Shown here: piece after piece, positions 1 through 15,106 of the stretch
Layout: each line of letters starts with the position of its first letter
Position numbering within the stretch: position 1 is the stretch's first letter
Assembly (NCBI RefSeq): GCF_018141105.1
Contig: NZ_CP054839.1
Span: 3,224,001 to 3,288,000 of the forward strand
Direction of reading: 5' to 3'
Source of the DNA: Saccharopolyspora erythraea
GTDB taxonomy: Bacteria; Actinomycetota; Actinomycetes; Mycobacteriales; Pseudonocardiaceae
DNA: 64,000 nt
Program-made: the position numbers and the translations under genes
The notes under the pieces: model-generated
The model's input: the letters and a program-made list of their open reading frames with translations, nothing else
What the model was told of the DNA's origin: nothing
Database searches by the model: none

Positions 1-3000
1 CCGCTGCTGGGGGCCGCGGTCGAACTCGCGGGCAGCGGCGAGCTGCTGTTCACCGCACGGCTGTCGCTGGCTTCGCACCCGTGGCTGGCCGACCACGTCG
101 TCGGCGGTCACATCATGTTCCCCGGCACGGGATTCCTGGAGCTCGCCGTGCGCGCGGCCGACCAGGCCGGCTGCGCGCAGGTCCGCGATCTCACTCTGGC
201 CGCGCCGATGGTGCTGCCCGCGCAGGGCGCGTTGCGGGTGCAGCTGCGCGTCGGTGCGGCTGACGAGTCCTGCGAACGCGAGCTGCGCGTGCACTCCCGG
301 CCCGCCGACGATCCAGGGGGCGAGTGGACCCAGCACGCCACGGGCACGCTCACCGAAGCCGAGCACGTGCTGGACTTCGACACCGGCACCTGGCCACCCC
401 CTGGCACATCCGAAGTGGACATCGCGGGCATCTACGACGACTACGCCGCCAGTGGCCTCACCTACGGGTCTTTGTTCCGCGGTCTGCACGCGGTGTGGCA
501 GGGCGATGGCGAGTTCTTCGCCGAAGTGCGGCTTCCGCAGCGCACCGAGGACGCCGAGCGGTACGGGGTGCATCCTGCGCTGCTCGACGCGGTCCTGCAC
601 GCCACGGTGTTCGCACTGTCCGAAGGGGATGGTCGTGGACTCCTGCCGTTCTCCTGGAGCGGCGTCTCGCTGCACGCGAGCGGAGCCGCGGCACTGCGGG
701 TGCGCATCGTCAAGAACGCCGAGGACTCCGTGCGGATCGTGGCCGCGGACCCGCACGGCGTTCCGGTGTTGTCGGTGGATTCGCTGGTGGTGCGCGAGGT
801 ATCCGATCGGCCGAGCACGACCCGCCCGGACGAGTCGAAGTCGCTGTTCCACGTCGACTGGGTGCCGCACGAGGCCGGACCCGTGTCCGGCACGTGGGCG
901 GTGCTGGGGCTAGACGAGTGGGGCCTGCGGCTCGGCGAGCCGGTCCCGGCGTTAACGGAGCTGCCGGATCCGGTGCCGGAGGCGGTCGCGGTGCCGCTGG
1001 TGGGCGGCAACGACGTCCAGGCGGTGCACGCGGTGAACCGCAGGGTGCTGGAGCTGGTCCAGCAATGGCTCGGCGACGACCGGTTCGCCCACTCCCGCAT
1101 GGTGTTCGTGACGCGTGCGGCGGTGGACGGCGACGGGCCGAGCGACCTCGCGGCGGCCTCGGCGTGGGGTCTGGTGCGCTCCGCGCAGGCCGAGTACCCG
1201 GGGCGCTTCCTCCTGGCCGACCTCGACGGCACGGCCGAGTCCATGGCCGCCCTGCCCGCGGTGCTCGGCCTGGGGGACCAGGACGAGCCGCAGGCGGTCC
1301 TGCGCAACGGACGGTTGCACGTGGGCAGGCTCGCCCCTCTCGCCGACGGCGAGGCGCTCGTGCCGCCCGCCGGCACCGCGTGGCGGCTCGACAGCACGCG
1401 CAAGGGCAGCCTCGACGGACTCACCCTCGTGCCCTGCGCGGTCGAGCCGCTCACCGGCCGCGACGTGCGGGTGCGGATCGAGGCCGCGGGCGTGAACTTC
1501 CGCGACGTGCTCAACGCGCTCGGCATGTACCCCGGAGAGGCCGGGCTGTTCGGTTCCGAAGCCGCGGGCGTGGTCGTGGAGACCGGCCCCGAGGTGCGGG
1601 ACCTGCGGGTCGGCGACCGGGTGATGGGCATGCTCTTCGGTGGGTTCGGCCCGCAGGGGACCATCGACGAGCGCTTCCTGACCCCGGTGCCGCGGGAGTG
1701 GTCCTGGACGACTGCCGCCTCGGTACCGCTGGCGTTCCTCACCGCCTACCACGGGCTGGTCGACCTCGCCGGGCTCGGCGCGGGGGAGCGGGTGCTGGTC
1801 CACGCCGGTGCCGGCGGCGTCGGCATGGCCGCGATCCAGATCGCGCGGCACCTCGGCGCGGAGGTGTTCGCCACCGCGAGCGAGGGCAAGTGGGACGCGC
1901 TGCGGGAGCTGGGCGTGGCCGACGACCACATCGCCTCCTCCCGGACCACCGGCTTCGAGGGCGAATTCGCGGAGGTGGCAGGGGAACGCGGCATCGACGT
2001 CGTGCTCAACGCGCTCTCCGGCGAGTTCGTCGACGCCTCCGCGCGGCTGCTCGGCGACGGCGGCCGGTTCATCGAGCTGGGCAAGACCGACATCCGCGAG
2101 GACCTTCCCGGCGCCGACTACCGGGCCTTCGACCTCGGCCTGGTCGATCCGGACCGCATCCAGGCGATGCTCCGCGAGCTGGTGGCGCTGTTCGAGGACG
2201 CCGCGCTGCGCCCGCTGCCGGTGCGCTCCTGGGACGTGCGCCGCGCCCCCGAGGCGTTCCGGGAGATGAGCCTGGCCCGCCACATCGGCAAGATCGTGCT
2301 CACGGTGCCCCGTGCCTGGGACCCGGACGGCACCGTTGTGATCACCGGTGGCACCGGCGGGCTCGGCGGTGTGCTCGCCCGTCATCTCGTCGCCGAGCAC
2401 GGCGTGCGGCACCTGGTGCTGGCCGGCAGCCGCGGTCCGGACGCTCCCGGAGCGGAGGGCCTGCGCGCGGAACTGCTCGACCACGGCGCGGAGGTCACCG
2501 TGGCCGCGTGCGACGTCGCCGACCGCGACGCCGTGCGCGAGCTGGTCGCCGCGGTGCCGGCCGAACATCCGCTCACCGCCGTGGTGCACGCCGCCGGAGT
2601 CCTCGACGACGGCGTCGTCGAGTCGCTCACGCCGCAACGGCTGGAGGCGGTGCTGCGGCCCAAGGTCGACGGTGCGTGGAACCTGCATGAGGCGACCCGG
2701 GACCTGGACCTGGCGGCGTTCGTCGTCTACTCCTCGGCCTCCGGTGTCATGGGCAGCCCCGGGCAGGCCAACTACGCGGCGGGCAACGCCTACCTCGACG
2801 CGCTGGCCGCGCACCGGCGCGCCGCGGGGCTGCCCGCGGTGTCGCTGGCCTGGAGCGCTTGGGAGCAGAGCACCGGCATGACCGCCGGGCTCGACGACCG
2901 GGACCTGCGCCGCATCAACGACAACGGCGTACCTCCGCTGCCGGTCGAACGCGGCCTGGCCCTGTTCGACGCGGCGATCGGCGCGGACGAGCCGCTCGTG

Positions 3001-3660
3001 GTCCCGCTGGGCATCACCGGCGGCACCGACCGGGTCCGCGGCGATGTGCCCGCACTGTTGCGCGGACTCGTCCGGTCCGCCCGCCGCACGGTGGCCGGCA
3101 GTGCGGACTCCGCGGCGCGCGGTGCGCTGGCGGAGCGTCTGTCCGGGCTTGATCCCGAAGCGCGTGAGCAGGAACTGCTGGGACTGGTGCGCGCGGAGGC
3201 GGCGGCGGTGCTCGGACACGGCTCCACCGACGCGATCGGCGCGGAGCGGGAGTTCCGCGCGCTCGGCGTCGACTCGCTGACCGCCGTCGAGCTGCGCAAC
3301 CGGATCGCCGCGGTCACCGGTGTCCGGCTGCCGTCCACGCTGGTGTTCGACCACCCGACGCCGCTGGCCGTGGCGGTGCTGCTGGCCGAGAGCCTCGGCG
3401 GCGGGCCGCAGGAGGGTGCGGCCGCGTTGCTGGCCGGACTCGACCGGATCGAACGCGCCCTGGACGGCAGTGGTCCCGGCGAGGAGGTCCGCGGCGAACT
3501 CGCGACGCGGCTGCGCCGCCTGCTGGAGCGCTGCGGCGACGGCTCCGGCGCAGACGGCGGCGTGGACGAACCCGCGATCGGCGACCGCCTCCAGACGGCC
3601 AGCGCAGACGAGGTGCTGGCGTTCATCGACAACGAACTCGGCAGGCGGAACGAGGGCTGA
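1..3660 (+). CDS. Modular type I PKS, C-terminal part (DH-ER-KR-ACP), 5' end outside window
   Basis: The frame is open from base 1, so the gene is cut by the window edge; 1219 residues are visible. Domains in order: DH starting at the edge, with catalytic His at codon 32 (motif [10 protein letters not shown], matching HxxxGxxxxP) and the partner Asp at codon 195 in LLDAVLH; ER about codons 465-775 with VNFRDV and the NADPH loop [12 protein letters not shown] from about codon 778 with [12 protein letters not shown] (B-type) and a YAAGN active site; ACP with GVDSL, phosphopantetheine Ser at codon 1092. The tail ends in an acidic docking segment ([13 protein letters not shown]). The KS and AT of this module lie upstream. 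All three reductive domains look intact, so the beta-carbon should be fully reduced. It is followed after 77 bp by the thioesterase-bearing PKS, so it probably carries the penultimate module (nysJ position). Stop TGA at 3658. Confidence 0.93.
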   Translation, partial: PLLGAAVELAGSGELLFTARLSLASHPWLADHVVGGHIMFPGTGFLELAVRAADQAGCAQVRDLTLAAPMVLPAQGALRVQLRVGAADESCERELRVHSRPADDPGGEWTQHATGTLTEAEHVLDFDTGTWPPPGTSEVDIAGIYDDYAASGLTYGSLFRGLHAVWQGDGEFFAEVRLPQRTEDAERYGVHPALLDAVLHATVFALSEGDGRGLLPFSWSGVSLHASGAAALRVRIVKNAEDSVRIVAADPHGVPVLSVDSLVVREVSDRPSTTRPDESKSLFHVDWVPHEAGPVSGTWAVLGLDEWGLRLGEPVPALTELPDPVPEAVAVPLVGGNDVQAVHAVNRRVLELVQQWLGDDRFAHSRMVFVTRAAVDGDGPSDLAAASAWGLVRSAQAEYPGRFLLADLDGTAESMAALPAVLGLGDQDEPQAVLRNGRLHVGRLAPLADGEALVPPAGTAWRLDSTRKGSLDGLTLVPCAVEPLTGRDVRVRIEAAGVNFRDVLNALGMYPGEAGLFGSEAAGVVVETGPEVRDLRVGDRVMGMLFGGFGPQGTIDERFLTPVPREWSWTTAASVPLAFLTAYHGLVDLAGLGAGERVLVHAGAGGVGMAAIQIARHLGAEVFATASEGKWDALRELGVADDHIASSRTTGFEGEFAEVAGERGIDVVLNALSGEFVDASARLLGDGGRFIELGKTDIREDLPGADYRAFDLGLVDPDRIQAMLRELVALFEDAALRPLPVRSWDVRRAPEAFREMSLARHIGKIVLTVPRAWDPDGTVVITGGTGGLGGVLARHLVAEHGVRHLVLAGSRGPDAPGAEGLRAELLDHGAEVTVAACDVADRDAVRELVAAVPAEHPLTAVVHAAGVLDDGVVESLTPQRLEAVLRPKVDGAWNLHEATRDLDLAAFVVYSSASGVMGSPGQANYAAGNAYLDALAAHRRAAGLPAVSLAWSAWEQSTGMTAGLDDRDLRRINDNGVPPLPVERGLALFDAAIGADEPLVVPLGITGGTDRVRGDVPALLRGLVRSARRTVAGSADSAARGALAERLSGLDPEAREQELLGLVRAEAAAVLGHGSTDAIGAEREFRALGVDSLTAVELRNRIAAVTGVRLPSTLVFDHPTPLAVAVLLAESLGGGPQEGAAALLAGLDRIERALDGSGPGEEVRGELATRLRRLLERCGDGSGADGGVDEPAIGDRLQTASADEVLAFIDNELGRRNEG

Positions 3661-3695
3661 GCGCCACCGCCGTACCCGGGCCGCTCGCCAGCGCG

Positions 3696-3712
3696 GCGAA
3701 GGTCCCCTTCGC
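3696..3712 (+). other. Small intergenic hairpin
   Basis: GCGAAGG and CCTTCGC form a perfect 7-bp stem with a 3-nt loop in the 77-bp gap between two PKS genes, just before the Shine-Dalgarno GAGAGGAAGG of the downstream gene. It has no T tract. It could be a weak attenuator or an mRNA processing stem, or chance. Confidence 0.3.
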
Positions 3713-3737
3713 GGGCAGAGAGGAAGGTGCACCGACG

Positions 3738-9740
<6,003 letters not shown>

Positions 9741-9844
9741 CTCCGCCGCTCGCCGCGGCCCGGCCACCGCCACGCGCTGTCTCCGGCCGACGTCGTCCGG
9801 ACACCGATATCCGCCTACCCCTCCACATCGGGAAGGAACCGCCC

Positions 9845-11023
9845 ATGAGCGAATTGCCCGAGCTCGGCACCGGCCCGTCGGCCATGCTTCGCCCGCCACA
9901 GCAACTGCGCGACCTGCAGGCGCGGGCACCCGTGTGCAAGGTCCGCACTCCCGCCGGTGACGAGGCGTGGCTGGTGACCCGGCACGACACGGTCAAGCAG
10001 TTGCTCAAGGACGAGCGGCTCAACCGCTCGCACCCGGACCCGCCGTCGGCGCCCCGCTACGTCGACACCCCGTTCTTCAACCTGCTGATCACCGACACCG
10101 ATCCGGAGCGGGCGCGGCAGCTGCACGCCGAGATGCGCTCGCTGCTGACGCCGAGCTTCTCCGCGCGCCGGCTGGCCCGGCTGCGCCCGAAGGTCGAGGC
10201 GCTCGCCGAGGAGACGGTGCAGGCGCTGCTGGCCCAGGGCCCGCCCGCTGACCTGCACTCGGTGTTCTCGCAGCCGTTCGCGTTGAACGTGCTCTACGAG
10301 CTGATCGGAGTGCCTGCCGAGGACCGGCTCAGGATCGTCGAGCTGATGGGGCGGATGGCGGTGCTCGACGACCCCGCCGCGGCCGAGCGGGGCGCCGAGG
10401 AGCTGTTCGGCTACCTGGCGGAGCTGGTCGGGCGCAAGCGCGGCAGGCCCGGTGAGGACGTGATCTCGCGGCTGTGCGAGGCCGGGGTGGACGACGAGCG
10501 CATCGGCACGCTCGCCGCGGGCGTGCTGTTCGCGGGCCTGGACAGCGTGATCAGCCACATCGACGTGGGCGTGCTGGTGCTGTCGAACAACCCGGAGATG
10601 CGGGACGCCGCGATGCGCGAAGCCGGTGCGATGGCGATCGCGGTGGAGGAGGTGCTGCGCGCGGCCAAGGCGGGCAGCTCGATGCTGCCGCGCTACGCCA
10701 CCGCCGACGTGGAGGTCGGGGGCACGACCATCCGCGCGGGTGACTTGGTGCTCCTGGACTTCACGCTGTCGAACTTCGACGACGCGGCCTTCGACCGGCC
10801 GGACGAGTTCGACATCACGCGCGCGCCCAACTCGCATCTGACCTTCGGGCACGGCATCTGGCACTGCATCGGCGCACCCCTGGCACGGGTGGAGCTGCAA
10901 ACCGCGTTCAGCACCCTGTTCGGCCGCATCCCGACCCTGCGGGTCGCGGTGCCCGCCGAGGAACTGCGGATGGAGACGGGGCAGCTGTCCGGTGGTCTGC
11001 TGGAGCTGCCGGTGACCTGGTGA
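9845..11023 (+). CDS. nysL: Cytochrome P450, post-PKS hydroxylase (nysL position)
   Basis: 392-residue class I bacterial P450. The heme loop [15 protein letters not shown] puts the axial Cys at residue 341. The I-helix reads AGLDSVISH (Asp233-Ser234), without the usual Thr, so the proton-delivery pair is a variant. EVLR, the K-helix ExxR motif, is present. I chose ATG 9845 because GGAAGGA precedes it by 8 nt; the open frame upstream runs through the end of the PKS gene and is not coding. It lies 104 bp after the TE-bearing PKS in the same direction, as nysL/amphL do; those enzymes hydroxylate the polyol side of the aglycone. No ferredoxin is adjacent; it could share the one encoded at 13.7 kb. 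Followed by a strong hairpin at 11086. The site of oxidation is not deducible. Confidence 0.92.
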   Translation: MSELPELGTGPSAMLRPPQQLRDLQARAPVCKVRTPAGDEAWLVTRHDTVKQLLKDERLNRSHPDPPSAPRYVDTPFFNLLITDTDPERARQLHAEMRSLLTPSFSARRLARLRPKVEALAEETVQALLAQGPPADLHSVFSQPFALNVLYELIGVPAEDRLRIVELMGRMAVLDDPAAAERGAEELFGYLAELVGRKRGRPGEDVISRLCEAGVDDERIGTLAAGVLFAGLDSVISHIDVGVLVLSNNPEMRDAAMREAGAMAIAVEEVLRAAKAGSSMLPRYATADVEVGGTTIRAGDLVLLDFTLSNFDDAAFDRPDEFDITRAPNSHLTFGHGIWHCIGAPLARVELQTAFSTLFGRIPTLRVAVPAEELRMETGQLSGGLLELPVTW

Positions 11024-11085
11024 TCCCCGAGCTTGAGCCGCGGTGCGGCTTGCGGCCGGTGCGCCGGAGGAACGCCTACTTCGCG

Positions 11086-11111
11086 GCCCTGGTGCTCACG
11101 AGCGCCAGGGC
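11086..11111 (+). terminator. Terminator after the nysL-type P450
   Basis: A 12-bp stem (GCCCTGGTGCTC against GAGCGCCAGGGC, one G-T wobble) with a very short loop lies 62 bp after the P450 stop. No T run follows, which is common in high-GC actinomycetes. It would close the PKS-P450 transcript and also mark the left edge of the foreign island. Confidence 0.6.
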
Positions 11112-11235
11112 ACGGCGAGGGTGGGGGGCGAGTCAGACGCGGTCCGGCTCCGCGCGATGGGTCCGATCCGCTGGCACAACCTCCACGCCATCCCGAAACG
11201 CCGCTTCGCGCCCGACTCCACAATCCGCCGACCGA

Positions 11236-12099
11236 TTACCTTCCCAACACGGCTTTAGCGGCAGCAATGTGCCGCTGCCCCGCGGCTGCCAACTCCGCAA
11301 AGTATTCGGGGTGCTCCCGTATCGCGTTCTGCTGGAGCTTCTTTTCCGCTTCGAACCATATCCCCACAAGCCCGACACGCTGCTTGCAACGCACGTCGGC
11401 CCTGGCTGCGACTACTTCCTCCTTGGACGCGAGTTCGCCACCCTCCTTCCACCACCGGTCGTCACCCGCGGCCTCATACGGGTTCGAGTAGTCGAAGCCC
11501 GCACTGCTCATGCATTCACTCCATTCGCGCAAAGCTCGGGCTACCTCGGGCTCCGTTTGCGATTCGGCCATGATCTTCTCGCCCAGGCCGTTGAACAGAT
11601 CTGTGCTGACATCGGAATCAGCCTCACGAACCAGCGTCTTGTAAGCCAGGGCACTGCACCCGACCTCGGGGTCGCCCAAAGCTTCGGCTTCCTTCTCGGC
11701 AAGTCCTGCTTGCCGGACTTCCTCTTTCTTGGCGATCCCGTACGGATCGGGCATGTGCTCGTTCACGTGGTAGCCCAGCCGATCAGCGACGAGAGGCTCG
11801 ATGACACCGTAGCGGCGTCGGTTCTTCACCTCCTCGGCATCAGTCGGCCGGTCGATGACCGGGTACTCCAGCCCCCGGTCCCGCATGCACTCGCGAGCGA
11901 GCACGTCCTGCGCATCGGATATGGTGTAGTAGTCACTGAGAGAGAGTTCGTAGGAATCGAACGGCAGCACGATGTTCCGCGCCTGATGAGAGGGCTCAGG
12001 TGCGATCGTGTCGCCGGCTTCGGATTCCGCGGTCGAGGTGGAGCACCCTGCGACCAGCCACAGGGCTGCCAGAAGCAGGACCGGGCGGCGTGCTGACAT
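11236..12099 (-). CDS. Putative secreted lipoprotein, function unknown
   Basis: 287 residues. The N-terminus has Arg residues, a hydrophobic stretch and the lipobox VAGC (Cys at about residue 19), so it should be exported and lipid-anchored at the outer face of the membrane. The mature part is hydrophilic, rich in Glu/Asp/Lys, with several scattered Cys (RECMRDRG, DPEVGCSAL, WSECMSSAG, DVRCKQR) that could form disulfides. I do not recognise the family, though such proteins are common in actinomycetes. ATG 12099 is preferred over the longer frame because AAGGGGG sits about 9 nt upstream and the signal sequence then begins at once. It has no evident role in polyene synthesis and runs opposite to the P450 before it. 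It may share a transcript with the crystallin-like gene upstream, though a hairpin separates them. Confidence 0.8.
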   Translation of the reverse strand: MSARRPVLLLAALWLVAGCSTSTAESEAGDTIAPEPSHQARNIVLPFDSYELSLSDYYTISDAQDVLARECMRDRGLEYPVIDRPTDAEEVKNRRRYGVIEPLVADRLGYHVNEHMPDPYGIAKKEEVRQAGLAEKEAEALGDPEVGCSALAYKTLVREADSDVSTDLFNGLGEKIMAESQTEPEVARALREWSECMSSAGFDYSNPYEAAGDDRWWKEGGELASKEEVVAARADVRCKQRVGLVGIWFEAEKKLQQNAIREHPEYFAELAAAGQRHIAAAKAVLGR

Positions 12100-12125
12100 G
12101 TGACTGAACCCCCTTGCGGGACGAC

Positions 12126-12159
12126 GTGGGGGCACCAGCAATGGTGCCGGCGCCCCCAC
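12126..12159 (-). terminator. Hairpin between the crystallin-like gene and the lipoprotein gene
   Basis: GTGGGGGC pairs perfectly with GCCCCCAC (8 bp), and an alternative inner stem GGCACC/GGTGCC lies between them. It stands 15 bp after the stop of the crystallin-like gene on the - strand and 26 bp before the lipoprotein start, so it probably terminates or attenuates transcription from the former. Confidence 0.5.
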
Positions 12160-12174
12160 TCATTGGTCGGGTGC

Positions 12175-12561
12175 TCAGCGGAACCTGAGCGAGCTGGCCA
12201 TGTTGTCGAACCCGTTGTTCGTCAGGTCGCTGTCGACCGAATACGGCTTGGCGTAATAGGTCCTTCCCGCATAGCCCTTGTGCTCGTACATCACGACTTC
12301 ACGGGAGGTCTCGTTCTTCATCGAACTCGCCCCGTCGTTGACCGAGTTTCCGGCGTTCGTCCAGTAGTTGTTGGTGAAGGTCCAGTCGGTGTTGGAAAAC
12401 CCGTACCAGCCCCCCTTGTAGTCGTCGTGCTGGTAGACCCAGAACTTTCCAGCCTGGGCCTCCGCGGCGTCGTCCGCGGCCGCGGCCACCGGAGCAAAAC
12501 CGGCCATCGCTGCTCCAGTCAGAGCCGCCATGCCGAGCAAAGAAATTGTCCTGCGCTTCAT
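12175..12561 (-). CDS. Secreted beta/gamma-crystallin-like protein (peptidase inhibitor I36-like)
   Basis: 128 residues: a signal peptide (MKRRTISLLGMAALTG..., likely cleavage near VAAAA-DD) and a single crystallin-type domain of about 90 residues. The domain shows two Greek-key halves with matching starts (WVYQHDDYKGGWYGF and VMYEHKGYAGRTYYA) and two calcium-clamp motifs of the N/D-N/D-x-x-S-S type (NDGASS and DNMASS). No Cys in the mature part. Such domains occur in streptomycete metalloprotease inhibitors (family I36) and other small calcium-binding secreted proteins. Start: ATG 12561 has GAGG 6 nt upstream; ATGs at 12567 and 12573 are also in frame but have poorer ribosome sites. No link to the polyene pathway is visible. 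Codon use is less GC-rich than in the PKS genes. Confidence 0.82.
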   Translation of the reverse strand: MKRRTISLLGMAALTGAAMAGFAPVAAAADDAAEAQAGKFWVYQHDDYKGGWYGFSNTDWTFTNNYWTNAGNSVNDGASSMKNETSREVVMYEHKGYAGRTYYAKPYSVDSDLTNNGFDNMASSLRFR

Positions 12562-13031
12562 TTTCATCCTCATTTCAGTAATGGCAAGACTGTCGATCCC
12601 GGTACTGAAACCGCCAGGTGCGATCTCCTTTCTTGTCCAGCCGGATCTCCCGCAGTGAACGACTCCGGCCGATAGATTGCTCCCCCGCTGCGAGCATCGG
12701 ATCCCCGAAATTCCGATGGCGACAATCATTTCAGCAGGGTGCGGTGCCCGGTCGCTAGCAACCAAGGCGGCATTTCGCATCTACGAAAGTAGGTCGCTGA
12801 TGGTGCACCACTACATCCTTTGTTGATTACTGGGCCGAAACGGTGACTTCGACGGTGTGAAGCGGCACGGCCGGACAACCTCATGGCAGAACGCCGTACA
12901 GGTTGCTCTCCCGCGAACCTGAACGGCGTGGCCGTATCCGGCGATCTGCTCTCGGCCTTCGACGGACCCGTCGAACTGGTGCTGGAACGCGGCTGCCGCC
13001 GATGCTGGATGGTTGATTCCCCGAGTTCTCG
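12562..13031. other. Intergenic stretch with two inverted repeats, no gene seen
   Basis: 470 bp without a convincing coding region. Two perfect inverted repeats stand out: TTTCAGTA at 12573-12580 with TACTGAAA at 12603-12610, and CATCGGA at 12695-12701 with TCCGATG at 12712-12718. Both precede the crystallin-like gene on the - strand. The frame of the IS982-type remnant runs into this stretch past the normal transposase end but no longer resembles transposase. Confidence 0.5.
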
Positions 13032-13310
13032 GTGGTCGTAGGCGACGAGGGAACGTTTGACCGGGGCGTTGGTGGCCCAGTTGTGCCAGATGGCCGCGGC
13101 CAGGGCGACGATGCGCTGGGCGGTGCGAGTCATGATCCCGGCCGGGGTTCGGGCGCCGTGGCCCTCGATCGAGAGCCGGGCCTTGGCGGTGTTGATGATC
13201 GACTCGGTGCGTTGCCGGATCAGCGCGAGGTTGCCGTGACGGCAATTCTCATCGCGGCGGTCGGGCCGGATGAAGGTGATGCCGAGTTCGGCGATGCCGC
13301 GCTGGAAGTC
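13032..13310 (-). pseudogene. IS982-type transposase remnant (C-terminal part only)
   Basis: Reading the - strand from 13310 gives about 93 residues without a stop, including FIRPDRRDE, IRQRTESIINTAKARL, ARTPAGI, AAAIWHNW and KRSLVAYDH. These match the C-terminal catalytic portion typical of actinobacterial IS982-type transposases. There is no start codon and no catalytic N-terminal half: an in-frame stop sits at 13311-13313, and the protein does not end at the usual place after YDH. It is a dead fragment joined directly to an IS701-type remnant. Confidence 0.75.
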
Positions 13311-13311
13311 T

Positions 13312-13503
13312 CAAGGCATGCATGTTCCCATCCGGCAATCGTTCAGCCATCGGCTGAATCGACTTCCGCGGGCCATCCAGCATCAACCCGCGCAGATAAC
13401 AGTCCTCCTGCCGCCGCTGATCCTTCCGCGCCACCGAGGCGAACACCTTGCCCACAAACTCGCTCAGCTCACCCCGAAGCCGTTCCACGGCGGCAAGATC
13501 CAC
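13312..13503 (-). pseudogene. IS701-type transposase remnant (N-terminal part only)
   Basis: From ATG 13503 the - strand encodes MDLAAVERLRGEL, then KDQRR and DCYLRGLMLDG, RKSIQPMAERL and DGNMHAL: the conserved N-terminus of IS701-type transposases. After about 64 residues the similarity stops at base 13312, where the IS982-type fragment begins in another frame. Everything C-terminal, including the catalytic residues, is missing. Confidence 0.75.
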
Positions 13504-13644
13504 ACCGAGATCAGCGCGGGTACTCGACTGTGGTGCGCACCTGCGACTCGGTGGTGATGTTCTGGGCTACGGCCGCGTAGATGGGCCTACCGCCGCGTGC
13601 TCTTCGCCGAGCACCTCTGACGCGGCCGATCAAGTTGCGTTCGG

Positions 13645-13668
13645 CTTCCGACGCCGCAGCGCCGGAAG
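13645..13668 (-). terminator. Possible terminator of the DI-DII-N-M operon
   Basis: CTTCCG and CGGAAG form a 6-bp stem with a 12-nt GC-rich loop, 22 bp beyond the ferredoxin stop on the - strand. A second small stem, GAGCC/GGCTC at 13678-13692, overlaps the stop codon. Weak evidence. The rest of 13504-13690 shows nothing recognisable. Confidence 0.3.
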
Positions 13669-13690
13669 TCGAACGGCGAGCCGACGAGGC

Positions 13691-13888
13691 TCAACCCTCT
13701 CGCACGGTGATCGCCTGCGCCGGGCAGATCCGCTCGGCCTGCACGACCTCCGCCGCCTGGTCGGCGTCGGGGTTCGCCTCCAGCACCGTCACGATGCCGT
13801 CGTCGTCCTGGTCGAAGACGTCGGGGGCGGAGAGCACGCACTGGCCCGCGCCCACGCAACGTTCGGTGTCGACACTGATCTCAACCAT
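13691..13888 (-). CDS. nysM: [3Fe-4S] ferredoxin for the adjacent P450 (nysM type)
   Basis: 65-residue ferredoxin carrying electrons to a cytochrome P450. The cluster-binding pattern is CVGAGQC followed by the distal ICPAQAI; position three of the usual [4Fe-4S] set is Ala, so a [3Fe-4S] cluster of the actinomycete P450-partner type is expected. Acidic surface (DQDDDG) suits docking to a P450. ATG 13888 follows a strong GAGGAGG about 5 nt upstream. It lies 29 bp after the P450 stop in the same direction, last gene of the DI-DII-N-M operon, matching NysM/AmphM downstream of NysN/AmphN. Confidence 0.93.
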   Translation of the reverse strand: MVEISVDTERCVGAGQCVLSAPDVFDQDDDGIVTVLEANPDADQAAEVVQAERICPAQAITVREG

Positions 13889-13917
13889 GAGTCCTCCTCG
13901 CGGGTCGGGAAGTCCGT

Positions 13918-15096
13918 TCACCATTGGACCGGCAGCGAGTGCAGCCCGAAGAGCACGCCGTCGTACTTGAACGGCAGTTCCGCTGCCGGCCGCGCGAGCC
14001 GCAGGCCGGGGATGCGGTCGAAAAGCGCCTGGTAGGCCGCTTCCATCTCGATGCGGACCAGGTTCTGCCCGAGGCACTGGTGCACGCCGTAGCCGAACGC
14101 CACGTGGTGGCGCGCCTTGCGGCCGGGGTCGAACCGGTGCGGGCAGCCGAAGGCGCCCTCGTCGTGGTTGGCCGCGGCGACCAGCGGCACGATGCCCTCA
14201 CCCGCCCTGATCAGCTGTCCGCTGACATCGAGGTCCTCGGTGGCGACCCGAAGCGCCACGAGGTCGGCCACCGAGTGCAGGCGCAGCAGTTCCTCGACCA
14301 CCCCGGCGTCGCCGATCCACTGCGGGTGCATGAGCAGAGTGAGCACGCCGAGGGCGATGTTGTTGGCGGTCGTCTCGTGTCCTGCGATCAGCAGCAGCAT
14401 CGACACCCCGGACAGCTCCGCGGGCGTGATCGTGCCCGCGGCCAGCAACCGGCTGATCAGGTCGTCGCCCGGGCGCTTCCGCTTGATCGCGATCAGCCGG
14501 TCGAGGTAGCGCAGCAGCTGCTTGGTGGCGGCCTCGCGCTGCTGGTCGGTGGAGGTCGTGGTGACCAGGACCCGTGTCCTGGACTCGAAGAAGTCCCGAT
14601 CGACCTCCGGCACCCCGAGCAGGCCGGAGATCACCAGCGACGGCACCGGCAGCGCGAAGTCGGCGACCAGGTCGGCGGTGCCGCCCGCGGCGAGCATCGC
14701 GTCGATGCGGTCGCCGACGATCCGCTCGACCACCGGGCGCAGCTGCCGGATGCGGCGCACCGAGAACTCCGGGATCAGGGTCTTGCGGAACCGGTCGTGC
14801 TCCGGCGGGTCCAGCGCGACGAACCAGCCGGGCATGGTGTCCGGCGAGGGCACCCCGCCGGTCCTGCCCAGCAGGCTGGGGAAGCCGTCGTGGTCCGGGT
14901 TGGAGCTGACGCGGGGGTCGGTGAGCACCGTGCGCACGTCCTCGTGCCGGGTCACCAGCCACACCGCCGCGCCGGTGGGCAACCGGGAGCGGACCAGGCC
15001 GGGCTGCTCGCGGAAGTGCGCGTACTCCGGGGGAGGGAACGCGACGCCGGGACGCCGCATCGGGAAGTCGGCAAGACTCGTATCGGTTCCGGTCAT
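13918..15096 (-). CDS. nysN: Cytochrome P450 (nysN type, exocyclic methyl oxidase candidate)
   Basis: 392 residues. Heme loop FGYGVHQCLGQNLVR with axial Cys341; canonical I-helix AGHETT; K-helix EELLRL. The CYP105-like look and the ferredoxin gene directly downstream fit NysN/AmphN, which oxidise the C16 methyl branch to a carboxylate. Whether the aglycone here carries that methyl depends on a module outside the window. ATG 15096 is chosen because GAGGAA lies about 8 nt upstream; the longer frame starting at 15147 overlaps the end of the aminotransferase gene. The gap to the aminotransferase gene upstream is 10 bp, so the genes are cotranscribed. Confidence 0.92.
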   Translation of the reverse strand: MTGTDTSLADFPMRRPGVAFPPPEYAHFREQPGLVRSRLPTGAAVWLVTRHEDVRTVLTDPRVSSNPDHDGFPSLLGRTGGVPSPDTMPGWFVALDPPEHDRFRKTLIPEFSVRRIRQLRPVVERIVGDRIDAMLAAGGTADLVADFALPVPSLVISGLLGVPEVDRDFFESRTRVLVTTTSTDQQREAATKQLLRYLDRLIAIKRKRPGDDLISRLLAAGTITPAELSGVSMLLLIAGHETTANNIALGVLTLLMHPQWIGDAGVVEELLRLHSVADLVALRVATEDLDVSGQLIRAGEGIVPLVAAANHDEGAFGCPHRFDPGRKARHHVAFGYGVHQCLGQNLVRIEMEAAYQALFDRIPGLRLARPAAELPFKYDGVLFGLHSLPVQW

Positions 15097-15106
15097 GGCC
15101 CGTTCC

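Noticed and set aside
12100-12675. + strand open frame opposite the crystallin-like gene
   Set aside because: No family motif, no ribosome site; the - strand has a signal peptide and two calcium-clamp motifs.
13032-13580. + strand open frames over the transposase remnants
   Set aside because: Their sequence is the shadow of clear transposase motifs on the - strand.
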